Positions 31,440-39,828 of a DNA stretch of 46,348 bases are shown piece after piece. The stretch is from Candidatus Melainabacteria bacterium (GTDB taxonomy: Bacteria; Cyanobacteriota; Vampirovibrionia; 2-02-FULL-35-15): the NCBI GenBank assembly GCA_023250155.1, contig JAHFBG010000018.1, positions 1 to 46,348 of the forward strand, given 5' to 3'. Every line of letters begins with the position of its first letter. Position 1 is the stretch's first letter. The notes below the pieces were generated by a model. It saw only the letters and a list, made by a program, of their open reading frames with translations. It was not told the origin of the DNA and made no database searches. The position numbers and the translations under genes are program-made.

Positions 31440-31445
31440 TACAAT
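31440..31445 (+). promoter_or_regulatory. Extended -10 box of a probable leaderless ispH mRNA
   Basis: TGATACAAT is an extended -10 element that ends 7 nt before the ispH ATG; there is no Shine-Dalgarno sequence. The start of transcription would coincide with the start codon. Confidence 0.5.
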
Positions 31446-31452
31446 ACAACGC

Positions 31453-32406
31453 ATGAACAGCAATGAAAAAATAGTAAAAAAAGTTGTTCTGGCATCACTA
31501 AGAGGATTCTGTGCAGGTGTTATAAGAGCTATAGATATAGTTGATCTTGCATTAGAAAAACTTGGTCCTCCAATTTATGTCAGGCATGAAATTGTTCATA
31601 ATGAACATGTAAAAAAAGATTTTGAATTACGTGGTGTAACATTTGTAGATGAATTAAGCGAAGTCCCAGATGGACATTGTGTGGTTTTATCAGCTCATGG
31701 ATCAGAAGTTAGAGTCTTTGAAGAAGCAAAAAATAGAAACTTGGCAATTATAGATGCAACATGCCCTTTAGTTATTAAGGTACATATGGAAATGATTAAT
31801 GCCTGGAAAAAAGGATATAAAGTGGTTTACATTGGACATAAAGGACATCAAGAAGTAGTTGGTGCAATGAGCCATGTACCAAGCAATTCATGTTTTCTAG
31901 TGGGTTCAGTTTCTGATGTAGAAGATCTTCCACCTAATATTGAAAAAATATTTATATCCACACAAACCACGCTATCAGTAGATGATACAAAAGAAATAAT
32001 CTCAGCTTTAAAGAAAAAATACAAAGAAGTTTCTCTTCCAGGGGCACAAGATATTTGTTATGCCACACAAAACAGACAAGATGCAGTTAAAGAACTTGCT
32101 AAAGCTACTGACTATATATTAATTATTGGTTCTAAGAACTCTTCTAACTCATGCAGACTTGTTGAAGTAGCTAAACTAGCAGGAACAGATGCAGAGCTAG
32201 TACCTGATCCATATTCTTATACAGTTCCAGAATATTTATATGGCAAAGTAGTAGGTGTAAGCTCTGGTGCTTCAGCTCCTGAAGTGCTTGTAGAAACACT
32301 TGTTAATAAACTTGGTGCCCCTGTAGAAATGCTTCAATTAAAAGAAGAAAATGTTAGTTTTAAACTACCTGATATGAACAATTTAAAAAGACCAACTTTT
32401 GTATAA
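31453..32406 (+). CDS. ispH: 4-hydroxy-3-methylbut-2-enyl diphosphate reductase
   Basis: The last enzyme of the MEP isoprenoid route, making IPP and DMAPP from HMBPP. Three cluster-binding cysteines are present: Cys20 (LRGFCAGV), Cys104 (DATCPLV) and Cys202 (DICYATQNRQDAV), with E134 of the GHQEVVGAM motif. The length of 317 fits the short bacterial form rather than the longer cyanobacterial/plant type. It converges with an unknown gene on the minus strand (7 nt between stops). Confidence 0.96.
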   Translation: MNSNEKIVKKVVLASLRGFCAGVIRAIDIVDLALEKLGPPIYVRHEIVHNEHVKKDFELRGVTFVDELSEVPDGHCVVLSAHGSEVRVFEEAKNRNLAIIDATCPLVIKVHMEMINAWKKGYKVVYIGHKGHQEVVGAMSHVPSNSCFLVGSVSDVEDLPPNIEKIFISTQTTLSVDDTKEIISALKKKYKEVSLPGAQDICYATQNRQDAVKELAKATDYILIIGSKNSSNSCRLVEVAKLAGTDAELVPDPYSYTVPEYLYGKVVGVSSGASAPEVLVETLVNKLGAPVEMLQLKEENVSFKLPDMNNLKRPTFV

Positions 32407-32413
32407 CAGGAGA

Positions 32414-32896
32414 TTACTGGTATTTTGATTGGTATTTTCTAATTCTAATACTATCTAATGATTCGTTTATAGGTTGATCTTCACCACATGCTATATGATC
32501 AATAACTCTCCAATAAGCTTTCATATAAATTTGTGCAAGAGATGAAAATAATGGATCTGTTTTTTCATTTTGTTCAAGGTAGTATTTATTTCCTTCAAGC
32601 CTTATAGATCCATTAAACTCTGGCAGAGATATTTTTCCTTTTTCGCTTATAGGATCTAACTGTATTGAGGTTTTGACATTATGCTTTCCACTTTCACCAA
32701 GAACAAAAACTTCATCACAGCCTGAAAATCTTCTAAAGTCCATATTGAATACATCTTTAAGTCCATACTTTTCACTTTCAAAACCAACTACAAAGGTAGT
32801 ACGAGTGTCATTAGTAAAGATATCCTTGTTTTTACTAATGAAGTTACGCAAACCTTTCCATGGAGAAATAACAATGGGAAGATATATTCTATTCAT
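32414..32896 (-). CDS. Hypothetical protein
   Basis: The 160-residue soluble protein has no signal peptide and no family that I recognise. It has a mixed alpha/beta look: YLPIVISPWKGLRNFISK, VVGFESEKYGLKDVFNMDF, SLPEFNGSIRLEGNKYYLEQ, and a helical AQIYMKAYWRVIDHIACGED. No ribosome site is apparent. It is isolated, with ispH convergent downstream. Confidence 0.6.
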   Translation of the reverse strand: MNRIYLPIVISPWKGLRNFISKNKDIFTNDTRTTFVVGFESEKYGLKDVFNMDFRRFSGCDEVFVLGESGKHNVKTSIQLDPISEKGKISLPEFNGSIRLEGNKYYLEQNEKTDPLFSSLAQIYMKAYWRVIDHIACGEDQPINESLDSIRIRKYQSKYQ

Positions 32897-32980
32897 TGGT
32901 TAATTGATATTTACAATATCAGAGATTGAAAGTTTTGACAAGTATAAATTTTTTATTTTGGTAAGAGCAATGTAAGAGAT

Positions 32981-33232
32981 TTATCTTCTAATAGGACATA
33001 CTCCAGGTATAGGTTCACCTCCTGGTTCTCCATCTGGAGTTGGTTCGGCACCAGGTGGAGCTAGTGGTGTAGGTTCTGGCTGTTTAATAGGTGCTGGGGT
33101 TTTAGGTTCAGCTGGTTCAACATCTGGTTTAGTGTCTGGTTTTGTATCAGGTTCTGTTTCAGGAATAGGTGGTGCTGTAGCTGGACCACCACTGCTAAAA
33201 CCATATCCTAGATTTATTTTTCTAATTATCAT
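32981..33232 (-). CDS. Short Pro/Glu/Thr-rich protein
   Basis: The 83-residue protein is almost wholly low complexity. Residues about 20-75 are built from Pro, Glu, Thr, Ala and Gly, with units such as TEPDTKPDTKPDVEP, then a GAEPTPDGEPGGEP stretch, ending CPIRR. Such regions are disordered spacers or wall-spanning segments. There is no signal peptide. It follows the gene at 33256 upstream on the same strand by about 23 nt. It may be real or a low-complexity artefact. Confidence 0.5.
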   Translation of the reverse strand: MIIRKINLGYGFSSGGPATAPPIPETEPDTKPDTKPDVEPAEPKTPAPIKQPEPTPLAPPGAEPTPDGEPGGEPIPGVCPIRR

Positions 33233-33255
33233 GGCTTAGTATTTTAGCATATTCA

Positions 33256-36200
33256 CTACAGCACACCCAAATCCCTTCTATCATAAAATCTCAAATCTTG
33301 TGATGACCATAAGGCATGCTCCATCACCTCTGTAAGCCATATATCTTTTTCAGTACCAGTAAGATTCTTTATATCAGTTACAAAGTCAAATTTATTCTCA
33401 CCATACTTTAAAACCATATCATATGTATCAAATAGAATTTCTGTATTAGGTTTAGTAGAATAACGCATTGTATCTGCTATAGCTAAAACAGGATAAAAGT
33501 TTCTATCAGTTATGTTTTGTAGTTTTCCACCCATATGCCATTTATATGCTTCTACTAACATTCTAAATGTTCCTGGGTTATCTCTCCAAGAATTGTCTTG
33601 TGTTTGATTTACAAGCTCTATTTCTCTTTCATTATCTTCATTTTCTTCGTCATCATCTTCAAACTCTTCAAGAACTTCAATAATAGTATTTGGAGTGTTG
33701 ATATTTTGTCCTTGTGTAAAGCCTTTATGATAAAGGGATTGAGTAGATCTAAAAAGGTCTAAAAGATTTTGGTAGCTATTTGTAATAGCATGAACTTGCT
33801 CATGTGCTTTTCTAAGGGGTTTTAACTTTTCATCCATGGCAGGGGTCATATTAGTGTTAGGAAAGCCAGTAATGTGAGACTTATGAATATGACCATATTC
33901 ATCTCTGGTATGCTTTTCTTTTCTTAAGCTTGTCTCCCATTTATGAAAAGGAGAACTGTCTGGTGGATAAGCATTAGAGAAGCTTCCTCCTATATTTGAT
34001 CCCCATCCAAGATTTAAAACATTAGCAGGAATTAATGATGATGCTTCACATAATTCTTTTGGTGTGAACCCAGCTTGGTTTATGTCTTTCTTTGGTTTTA
34101 GTTTTAAGTTATCAAGACTTATAATCGTTCCTTTTAGTTTTTCATAGAGAACTTTTGTAGGTATTAAAAAAGCAATATCACAACCATAATTGTGGTGATG
34201 ATCATTGAATACTATATAACTATAATTGATTCCATCAAGGTTATACTTTTCTCCACTCTTAGAAGATACAGCTATAAATCCACGAGTAAAAATAAAATCA
34301 GTAAGTGGTAAGTCCTCAAACTCATCTTTTGCTATAGGAAATGCATCTTTGTATTTCTGAAGAGGGTCTAAACCCTTTTCTTTAAGAATAAGATCTTCTA
34401 CAAATATTTTTTTTATGTTTAATCCAGAGATAAATACTCCACGACCTGGAAAATCACTTGAAGTACCTGCATTTATAAGACCTGTAAAATCAGCCAGGTC
34501 TTTCCCGAATCTAGCTAACAATGAGAGTTCTTCACCCGGTGGCTTCTTAGCTTCAAATGTAAGTGAGCTAAACCCATGATAAAAATCAAAAATCCTTGCA
34601 TAGGTCTTTTTTGTTTCTTCATAAGTTTTAGCTGCAAGTGGATGTACTTTTCCAGTAGAAATTGTTTGTGGATATGGTACATGGTCACTCCTAATAGCAT
34701 TCATTATAAATCTTTGTGCATCAAGAGGGGATTCGTTTTTAGTTAAATTCCATATAGCTGTATGTGTACTTATTTCTATTAAAAGTTTTGTAGCTTCTTT
34801 TTTTGTAGTTATTGTTTTATTTCCAACTGCTTTATTATAATTTTCTAGCATGGCTGGGTATTGGTTATTTTCAAGAAGATAATTACAATAATTAAAAATC
34901 AAGCGTAAATCGTTCTCAGAAAATCCCTCAAAGGAAATAGCATTTTTATAAACTTTTAATCCTTCTAATGAAGCTCCTTTTTTAACCAATGTTGCAAAGT
35001 CATGGTTTATACGAATACTTGGTTCAATTCCTTTTTCTTGTAATTGCTCTAACATGTCATAGTAAACCTTCCATTGCTCCGGTGTTAAATTTGCTTCAAG
35101 TAAACTTGAAAACTTCCAAGCCAGTGGCAATTTTATATCACCCACTTGTAGATAGGAAATAACTGCTTTACCCCATTTGGTCAATTCTTGAACTGGACTT
35201 AGTTCTGTATTCTTCGTATATTCAATATATTTTTCAGTAAACTTATCTAACTCAGTAGCACTACCATTAAATAGTGGAATTAAAGACTTAGTTAAAAACT
35301 CTAGGTTATAGTAGGACACTTTATAATTTATAGCAGTCATATAACTCCTCATTAAATTATCAACGTTCCAATTATTTTTTTTATAGTACTCAATGAGTGC
35401 TTGTAAAAGCTTGCTTGTTTCATCTGTAGGTTTTAGCATGATGAACTGTATACTTAATTTTATTAAATCTTCTTTAACTTCCCAGTTATTTTTTTTATAA
35501 TAAGCATTTAAATCAGCCAGTAACTCTTCAATATCTTTCCATTCAGTAAGATTTGTAGTGAACTTTACCAAGGGTATAGAAGAAGTGGTTAAAAGACCTT
35601 TTTTGTGAGATTCCAGTACATATTTTACATTAGTATCCACTAAGGTTTTCAATTCTCCATTTGAGCTTGTTGTACGTATTAAATTAGTAAAATCAGTAGC
35701 AAACATAAATAAAGCCAGGTCGCCTAATTTTTCTTTTTGAAGTTTTTTTACTGCATCAAAGAAAATTCGTAAATTCCTAAAATCTAGCCTTTTAGGTGAA
35801 GTGTGGGTGCAGGTTAATGAAAATAGAATCTCAGGAGATACTTCTGAGCAATCATTATATTGTTTTAGTGTTGATAAAACTTTTTCTAAAATTTTTAGTT
35901 GTTTATTATCCAAGCGAGCATCCATTGCTTTACTAAACAATATACTCAGGGAGTTTAAATCTAAATTGCTTTTTCTATAATATGAAAAACCACTCCTATA
36001 AACACTTAAATATTTGCTACTAAAATACTCATTGCTTAAAATAGAAGTATAAGTATTTAGTAAATAGTCTAATTTAGTCCCAAACTTTTTTTGATACTCT
36101 ATTCCATCTTTAGCTATAGACCACTTTTCATTAGAAAGATTTTTACTTAACAGTTCTTTAAAATGTACAAAAAGCTCATCAGTATGAAACCCTTTCTCAA

Positions 36201-36438
36201 TATGATAAGAAACCAAATCTAGATAAAACTCTAACTTCTCTGTGTCTGCACCTGCTTTGGATAGTTCTTCTAACTGATTGATTTGTTTTCTTAGTAAAAG
36301 TGTTTGGGGATTAATACTGATTTGATTATCCTGAAAATTAGTCGTAGGAATATTTTCAATATTTGTAGCACTATCTTTTAATTTTCTAGGCTGAAAAATT
36401 AAAGATGCTTTTTCCAAAAGAAGAGGGGGTATTTTCAT
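33256..36438 (-). CDS. Very large helical-repeat protein of unknown function
   Basis: About 1,060 residues from the ATG at 36438 (MKIPPLLLEKASL), which I prefer over the upstream ATG at 36477 that would add MILYFQFVLIKTI. The N-terminal 550 residues are helix pairs of irregular 35-45 residue period (YYKKNNWEVKEDLIKLSIQF and YYKKNNWNVDNLMRSYMTAI are a close pair), like solenoid repeats. The C-terminal 450 residues are mixed alpha/beta with His-rich spots (NDHHHNYGCDIAF, RKAHEQVHAITNS), an acidic run (EEFEDDDEENEDNERE) and a conserved-looking end (WLTEVMEHALWSSQDLRFYDRRDLGVL). No signal peptide or membrane segment is evident, and I cannot name the family. The clustering of His does not match a standard metalloprotease motif. 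Confidence 0.8.
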   Translation of the reverse strand: MKIPPLLLEKASLIFQPRKLKDSATNIENIPTTNFQDNQISINPQTLLLRKQINQLEELSKAGADTEKLEFYLDLVSYHIEKGFHTDELFVHFKELLSKNLSNEKWSIAKDGIEYQKKFGTKLDYLLNTYTSILSNEYFSSKYLSVYRSGFSYYRKSNLDLNSLSILFSKAMDARLDNKQLKILEKVLSTLKQYNDCSEVSPEILFSLTCTHTSPKRLDFRNLRIFFDAVKKLQKEKLGDLALFMFATDFTNLIRTTSSNGELKTLVDTNVKYVLESHKKGLLTTSSIPLVKFTTNLTEWKDIEELLADLNAYYKKNNWEVKEDLIKLSIQFIMLKPTDETSKLLQALIEYYKKNNWNVDNLMRSYMTAINYKVSYYNLEFLTKSLIPLFNGSATELDKFTEKYIEYTKNTELSPVQELTKWGKAVISYLQVGDIKLPLAWKFSSLLEANLTPEQWKVYYDMLEQLQEKGIEPSIRINHDFATLVKKGASLEGLKVYKNAISFEGFSENDLRLIFNYCNYLLENNQYPAMLENYNKAVGNKTITTKKEATKLLIEISTHTAIWNLTKNESPLDAQRFIMNAIRSDHVPYPQTISTGKVHPLAAKTYEETKKTYARIFDFYHGFSSLTFEAKKPPGEELSLLARFGKDLADFTGLINAGTSSDFPGRGVFISGLNIKKIFVEDLILKEKGLDPLQKYKDAFPIAKDEFEDLPLTDFIFTRGFIAVSSKSGEKYNLDGINYSYIVFNDHHHNYGCDIAFLIPTKVLYEKLKGTIISLDNLKLKPKKDINQAGFTPKELCEASSLIPANVLNLGWGSNIGGSFSNAYPPDSSPFHKWETSLRKEKHTRDEYGHIHKSHITGFPNTNMTPAMDEKLKPLRKAHEQVHAITNSYQNLLDLFRSTQSLYHKGFTQGQNINTPNTIIEVLEEFEDDDEENEDNEREIELVNQTQDNSWRDNPGTFRMLVEAYKWHMGGKLQNITDRNFYPVLAIADTMRYSTKPNTEILFDTYDMVLKYGENKFDFVTDIKNLTGTEKDIWLTEVMEHALWSSQDLRFYDRRDLGVL

Positions 36439-36517
36439 AATTGTTTTAATTAATACAAACTGAAAATACAATATCAAAAATGCTTTGGCTTAATCAAGTA
36501 ATGCAGGTTTTACCAGC

Positions 36518-36548
36518 GGAAAAATCTCGGATCAAACAAGATTTTTCC
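36518..36548. repeat. Perfect hairpin in the gap before tRNA-Val
   Basis: GGAAAAATCT and AGATTTTTCC pair exactly around 11 nt. It is the first of three strong hairpins between the large gene and the tRNA, and lies about 80 nt upstream of the large gene's start. Confidence 0.7.
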
Positions 36549-36596
36549 TTTTCTTTCTCGGCGCTCAAAATATTGCTCCTCGCATTTGCTATTAAA

Positions 36597-36624
36597 GGAT
36601 TTATCCGATTTATTCGGTAAATCC
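36597..36624. repeat. Perfect long hairpin in the gap before tRNA-Val
   Basis: GGATTTA pairs with TAAATCC and, inside it, CCGA with TCGG, separated by one unpaired T and a 5-nt loop. The second of three hairpins in 160 nt. Confidence 0.7.
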
Positions 36625-36644
36625 GATCCTGCGTGAAGGATAGT

Positions 36645-36672
36645 CAAGAAAAGCTCAAGCTTGTCTTGAGCT
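36645..36672 (-). terminator. Intrinsic terminator of tRNA-Val
   Basis: On the minus strand AGCTCAAG and CTTGAGCT form a perfect 8-bp stem with a 5-nt loop, followed by TTTTCTT. It lies 13 nt beyond the 3' end of the tRNA, so it ends its transcript before the large gene. Confidence 0.7.
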
Positions 36673-36685
36673 ATATAAAAGAAAT

Positions 36686-36756
36686 GGGCTCTACTGGAAT
36701 CGAACCAGTACTCTCTTCCGTGTGAAGGAAACGTTTTACCATTAAACTAAGAGCCC
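36686..36756 (-). tRNA. tRNA-Val (anticodon CAC)
   Basis: The minus strand folds into a complete 71-nt cloverleaf: acceptor GGGCTCT with AGAGCCC, D arm GTTT-AAAC, anticodon arm TTTCC-TTCACAC-GGAAG and T arm ACTGG-TTCGATT-CCAGT. Positions 34-36 are CAC, so it reads GUG valine codons. The discriminator is A, as in tRNA-Val. No CCA is encoded. A terminator follows. Confidence 0.93.
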
Positions 36757-36777
36757 TTATATAGACACATGATTTAT

Positions 36778-36783
36778 TATAAT
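36778..36783 (+). promoter_or_regulatory. -10 box of a probable leaderless dipeptidase mRNA
   Basis: TATAAT lies 8 nt before the ATG at 36792 without a Shine-Dalgarno sequence. It sits in the short gap between the divergent tRNA-Val and this gene. Confidence 0.5.
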
Positions 36784-36791
36784 ACATATAA

Positions 36792-37409
36792 ATGTTAAAG
36801 TATTTACTTATGGAAGCCATTTCAAAAGTAGAAAATAAAGAACAATCTCATAGACCAAATGAGCTGGTTGAAATCGTCACACTTGACCCGACTATAAAGC
36901 TTGATATTAGATATGCTACAAAAAACAATTTTTTAAAACGGGCTGTTTATAAGCTTCCTAAAGCCTATCTTCAAAAACCAGTTGCTGAAGCACTTGTAAA
37001 AGTAAATAAAGAGATTAAAAAAAGTGGTTATGGACTACTTGTATTTGATGGATATCGTCCATGGTCAGTGACTAAAATATTTTGGGATGAGGTTGATCCA
37101 CTTAATCGAAAGTTTGTAGCAGATCCAAAAATAGGCTCTATTCACAATCGTGGCTGTGCTGTGGACTTAACACTTTATGAATTAAAATCAGAAAAAGAAG
37201 TTAAGATGCCATGTGAGTATGATACTTTTTCTGAAAAAGCATCTCCAAGTTATATGGGTGCACCTAAAGAAGAAAGTGAAAAAAGAGATTTCTTAATTGG
37301 TGCTATGAAAAAAGAAGATTTCACTGTCCACCCCAATGAATGGTGGCATTACGACCATAAGGATTGTAAACTATACTCAATTTTAGACATACCGTTTGAA
37401 GATCTTTGA
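36792..37409 (+). CDS. ddpX: VanX/DdpX-type D-alanyl-D-alanine dipeptidase
   Basis: Zinc peptidase of family M15D that splits D-Ala-D-Ala or related dipeptides. Zinc ligands are His118 and Asp125 (SIHNRGCAVDLT) and His186, with the catalytic Glu183, in NEWWHYD; Arg89 in FDGYRPWS holds the substrate. There is no signal peptide, so it acts in the cytoplasm on cell-wall recycling products or as a resistance-type enzyme; no van ligase or regulator lies nearby, so antibiotic resistance should not be assumed. A second start at Met7 (36810) is possible. A relic of a second copy follows directly. Confidence 0.93.
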   Translation: MLKYLLMEAISKVENKEQSHRPNELVEIVTLDPTIKLDIRYATKNNFLKRAVYKLPKAYLQKPVAEALVKVNKEIKKSGYGLLVFDGYRPWSVTKIFWDEVDPLNRKFVADPKIGSIHNRGCAVDLTLYELKSEKEVKMPCEYDTFSEKASPSYMGAPKEESEKRDFLIGAMKKEDFTVHPNEWWHYDHKDCKLYSILDIPFEDL

Positions 37410-37602
37410 AAGGTGGATATTTATGCTGTTTAATGGAGCGAAGCTTGATCCAATTCATTTGGTCAAGATGAGCGTTGTATGCAAAGCTGGTTTGAGGAGC
37501 CACGTCACCGCAAAACCAGCTGATATAAATACAAGGTGGCATTATGATCATAAGGACTGTAAACTATATTCAATTTTAGACATACCATTTGAAGAACTAT
37601 AA
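37410..37602 (+). pseudogene. Relic of a second dipeptidase copy
   Basis: Bases 37532-37602 repeat the last 70 nt of the preceding gene. The copy encodes TRWHYDHKDCKLYSILDIPFEEL. The eight or so differences lie almost all at third codon positions or change Asp to Glu, which suggests that the copy once evolved under selection as part of a full tandem paralogue. Between the copies are about 120 bases with two hairpins: TTGATCC with GGTCAA, and GCTGGTTT with AAACCAGC. The ORF that now runs through (37396-37602) has an unrelated front and is unlikely to be a working protein. Confidence 0.8.
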
Positions 37603-37677
37603 AAATCACCTATACTATACATCAATGATCATTATGTAGGGAACGGTCATGACTGCTCTCTACTAGGTATAAATAAA

Positions 37678-38763
37678 ATGCAAATTCCATTAATAAAATT
37701 TTTTGCTTCTACATTAGGCCTTGGAGGAACTAAAGCAAGTCCCTACCCTTTATCTTTTGCTTCCGATTTAAATAATCCAGAAAACTTAGAACATCCTGTT
37801 TTATACAAGGTAGATATGAAGCCACCAGGATGGTTTCATATAATTGGAAATAAAACCTGTGGTTTAGAAAATGTTTTCTCTGTTTCATATGACAAGGAAA
37901 TGAAAGAAAAAGGATTGTTATTTCCCAAAGCTAGAAGTAGAGATAAACCAGTTGCCATCATTGATGGAAAAATAACAGGACTAAATAAGTCATTTGAAGT
38001 TTATGAAATCGATGGTGAGTACATAGTTAGTTACCCTTTGTCTCCACTTCTTGAGATTCCAAAACATACTTATGTAGCATCAAACTATTTATTGACTGTA
38101 CAGAAAGATTTAGAAAAAATCCCAAAGCCTATAGAGGATGATATTAGAGAAATTAATTTTCGAAATCGTGGAGCCAAATTGATTTTAGGATTTAATGAAG
38201 ATGATACATACTATGCTTATAAACCAGATTTGAAAGAAAGTGATTTAAGGAAAATTGTAGACCCTAATAAACCACCACATGAGTTCATAGATAATAAATG
38301 GATAGATAACAGACTTTATAAAAATATTCGTGGTGTTTATTTGCCAGAGATCAAAAGAGCATTAATGTCTCAATGGGTTGCAATATATGGTAGTGAAGAT
38401 TTATATTGTGATTATAGTGAAAGTCCTCAAGACATTGGTGGTGTAGCTTTGCATGAAATGGGACATGCCTTTGATTATCTTCAACCATTCATGTTTTCAG
38501 AGACTAATGCTTTTATAAAAGCATATGATAGTGACATGAAAGCTTTTAGTGAAAATAGGGCCAAACTAGAAGAAAAATATGGAAAAGATAAAATCAATTT
38601 TTGGTGTTCAGCTTTAAGAAATGAACAAGAAACTTTTGCTCAGTTGTTTTGTGGTTTATTGGATGGATTGGATAAAGAATCAAAAGAAATTCTCTTAACC
38701 ATTATGCCAAGCTGTGCAAAACATATAAAAGAGATTTTTAGCTGGTATAGAGTATACCTCTAA
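37678..38763 (+). CDS. Anthrax-lethal-factor-like zinc metalloprotease domain protein
   Basis: The 361-residue protein carries HEMGH (His259, Glu260, His263) followed by AFDYL and, 55 residues later, NEQETFAQLFCGLL with Glu318 as the likely third zinc ligand. This HExxH + ETFA spacing is that of the ATLF-like family (anthrax lethal factor, Pro-Pro endopeptidases). The N-terminal 150 residues are of unknown fold, and there is no clear signal peptide, though MQIPLIKFFASTLGLGG is mildly hydrophobic. The family includes toxins and surface proteases; this may be an effector or a housekeeping protease. It is monocistronic with an AT-rich start region. Confidence 0.75.
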   Translation: MQIPLIKFFASTLGLGGTKASPYPLSFASDLNNPENLEHPVLYKVDMKPPGWFHIIGNKTCGLENVFSVSYDKEMKEKGLLFPKARSRDKPVAIIDGKITGLNKSFEVYEIDGEYIVSYPLSPLLEIPKHTYVASNYLLTVQKDLEKIPKPIEDDIREINFRNRGAKLILGFNEDDTYYAYKPDLKESDLRKIVDPNKPPHEFIDNKWIDNRLYKNIRGVYLPEIKRALMSQWVAIYGSEDLYCDYSESPQDIGGVALHEMGHAFDYLQPFMFSETNAFIKAYDSDMKAFSENRAKLEEKYGKDKINFWCSALRNEQETFAQLFCGLLDGLDKESKEILLTIMPSCAKHIKEIFSWYRVYL

Positions 38764-38860
38764 CCTGTATTGTTAAAGAAATTTAATTATTTCTATATTG
38801 ACTTTGAATGCCTAATGAAATAAATTATTAGACAAGTAAAATTATTTAAGGAGATTTTAT

Positions 38861-39262
38861 ATGCCAAGAAAAATAGACCCAGTTACACCACCAGTTCAGG
38901 GTATTACACAACAAAATAGAAAATTAACAGAAGCTGATGTTGTAAAAGTTATAAATAGAGGGATCGATAAAAATATAAAAGAGGATATTAAAGCAGGAAG
39001 GGTACAAGTAAAAGTAGAAGACAATAAAATAATTTTACAGGGTACCGTAGTATCTCATATTACACAAGGATATGTAAGTGAATTTCTCTCTAGAAAATTC
39101 CCAGATATGGATATTGATGTACGTAATCTTAATAGAAGTGCTAAATATCCATCTATTTATCCAAGTGCTAGCAAGGGTTTTAATGACTATGCTAATAGTG
39201 TTGCTGATGACGATGATAATGCAAGAACAGGACAACTTCGCTTAAATGAATTTATAGATTAA
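38861..39262 (+). CDS. BON-like domain protein
   Basis: The 133-residue protein has a strong ribosome site (AAGGAGAT, 6 nt). Residues about 22-90 have the BON pattern: a helix (EADVVKVINRGIDKNIKED), VQVKVEDNKIILQGTVVSHITQGYVSEFLS, then FPDMDIDVRNL. BON domains bind phospholipid membranes or help assembly in the envelope, but no signal peptide is visible, so a cytoplasmic role is possible. The C-terminal 35 residues are Asn/Asp-rich. Its 3' end overlaps the minus-strand gene by 21 nt. Confidence 0.65.
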   Translation: MPRKIDPVTPPVQGITQQNRKLTEADVVKVINRGIDKNIKEDIKAGRVQVKVEDNKIILQGTVVSHITQGYVSEFLSRKFPDMDIDVRNLNRSAKYPSIYPSASKGFNDYANSVADDDDNARTGQLRLNEFID

Positions 39263-39682
39263 TGGATGTCTATCATGAATCCAGTTACTAATGGGTTCAG
39301 TTATTATATAAACAATTTTCTTGTTTAAGTGTTCTATTAATAAGCCTTTTACAGATTGATTTTCAGTTAAGGTAAATTCTGTTGATTTATTCTTAGGATA
39401 TATAGGATCATTTTTGTCTTTTTCAAAAAATGATTTAAATGGAATGAATACCTCTTTGGGGTTATGTTTTATCCAGTAAGATTTTTGAAGACTTTCAATT
39501 CTTGCCCAGCCTGTTATTGGCAATTCTTTTATTAGTTCTTTATCAGTATTTCTTTGACCCCATTGGCAAATAGAATAAGAACCATCATTATCAATAATTG
39601 GGATTAAAATATTTGGTATAGGGAAAAAGACTTTTATAAGTTTGTTTGTTGTTATATCAAGATAAGTACCACCGCAACACAT
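39242..39682 (-). CDS. Miniature SRAP (YedK/HMCES-like) protein
   Basis: The 146-residue protein starts Met-Cys, as SRAP proteins must: after Met removal Cys2 is the nucleophile that cross-links abasic DNA. Later motifs appear in family order: WGQR (RWG), WARIES at 59-64 (for NARAE), VFIPFKSFFEKD at 78-89 (for LVPxxGFYEW, with Glu87) and IHDRHPLI at 135-142 (for IHDRMPVIL, with His136). The asparagine before ARxE is Trp here, and at 146 residues it is much shorter than YedK (about 220). It may be a reduced SRAP enzyme that protects abasic sites in single-stranded DNA. It overlaps the BON-like gene by 21 nt, convergently. Confidence 0.7.
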   Translation of the reverse strand: MCCGGTYLDITTNKLIKVFFPIPNILIPIIDNDGSYSICQWGQRNTDKELIKELPITGWARIESLQKSYWIKHNPKEVFIPFKSFFEKDKNDPIYPKNKSTEFTLTENQSVKGLLIEHLNKKIVYIITEPISNWIHDRHPLIYKFI

Positions 39683-39798
39683 AGTTTAAGTCTACAGGTT
39701 TACAAACCAGAAAGTCTAGAAATTATAAAGGTCGATATTTTTGAACAGCATAATCTTCAATTTAATTGTGTCATTTTATGAAATACCTGAGTAATTAC

Positions 39799-39810
39799 GA
39801 AGTATACTTC
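39799..39810. promoter_or_regulatory. 12-bp perfect palindrome before the PepSY gene
   Basis: GAAGTATACTTC lies just before the ribosome site (GGTAGGAG) of the gene at 39829. Its position suggests an operator or a structure that affects initiation. Confidence 0.4.
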
Positions 39811-39828
39811 TAGGTAGGAGAAAAAATT

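Noticed and set aside
36792..37409. Vancomycin resistance locus
   Set aside because: Only a VanX-type dipeptidase is present; vanA/vanH-type ligase and dehydrogenase and a VanRS pair are missing.
37396..37602. Open frame of 68 codons overlapping the dipeptidase end
   Set aside because: Its front half is hairpin-rich non-coding sequence and only the last part matches the dipeptidase tail; better explained as a gene relic.
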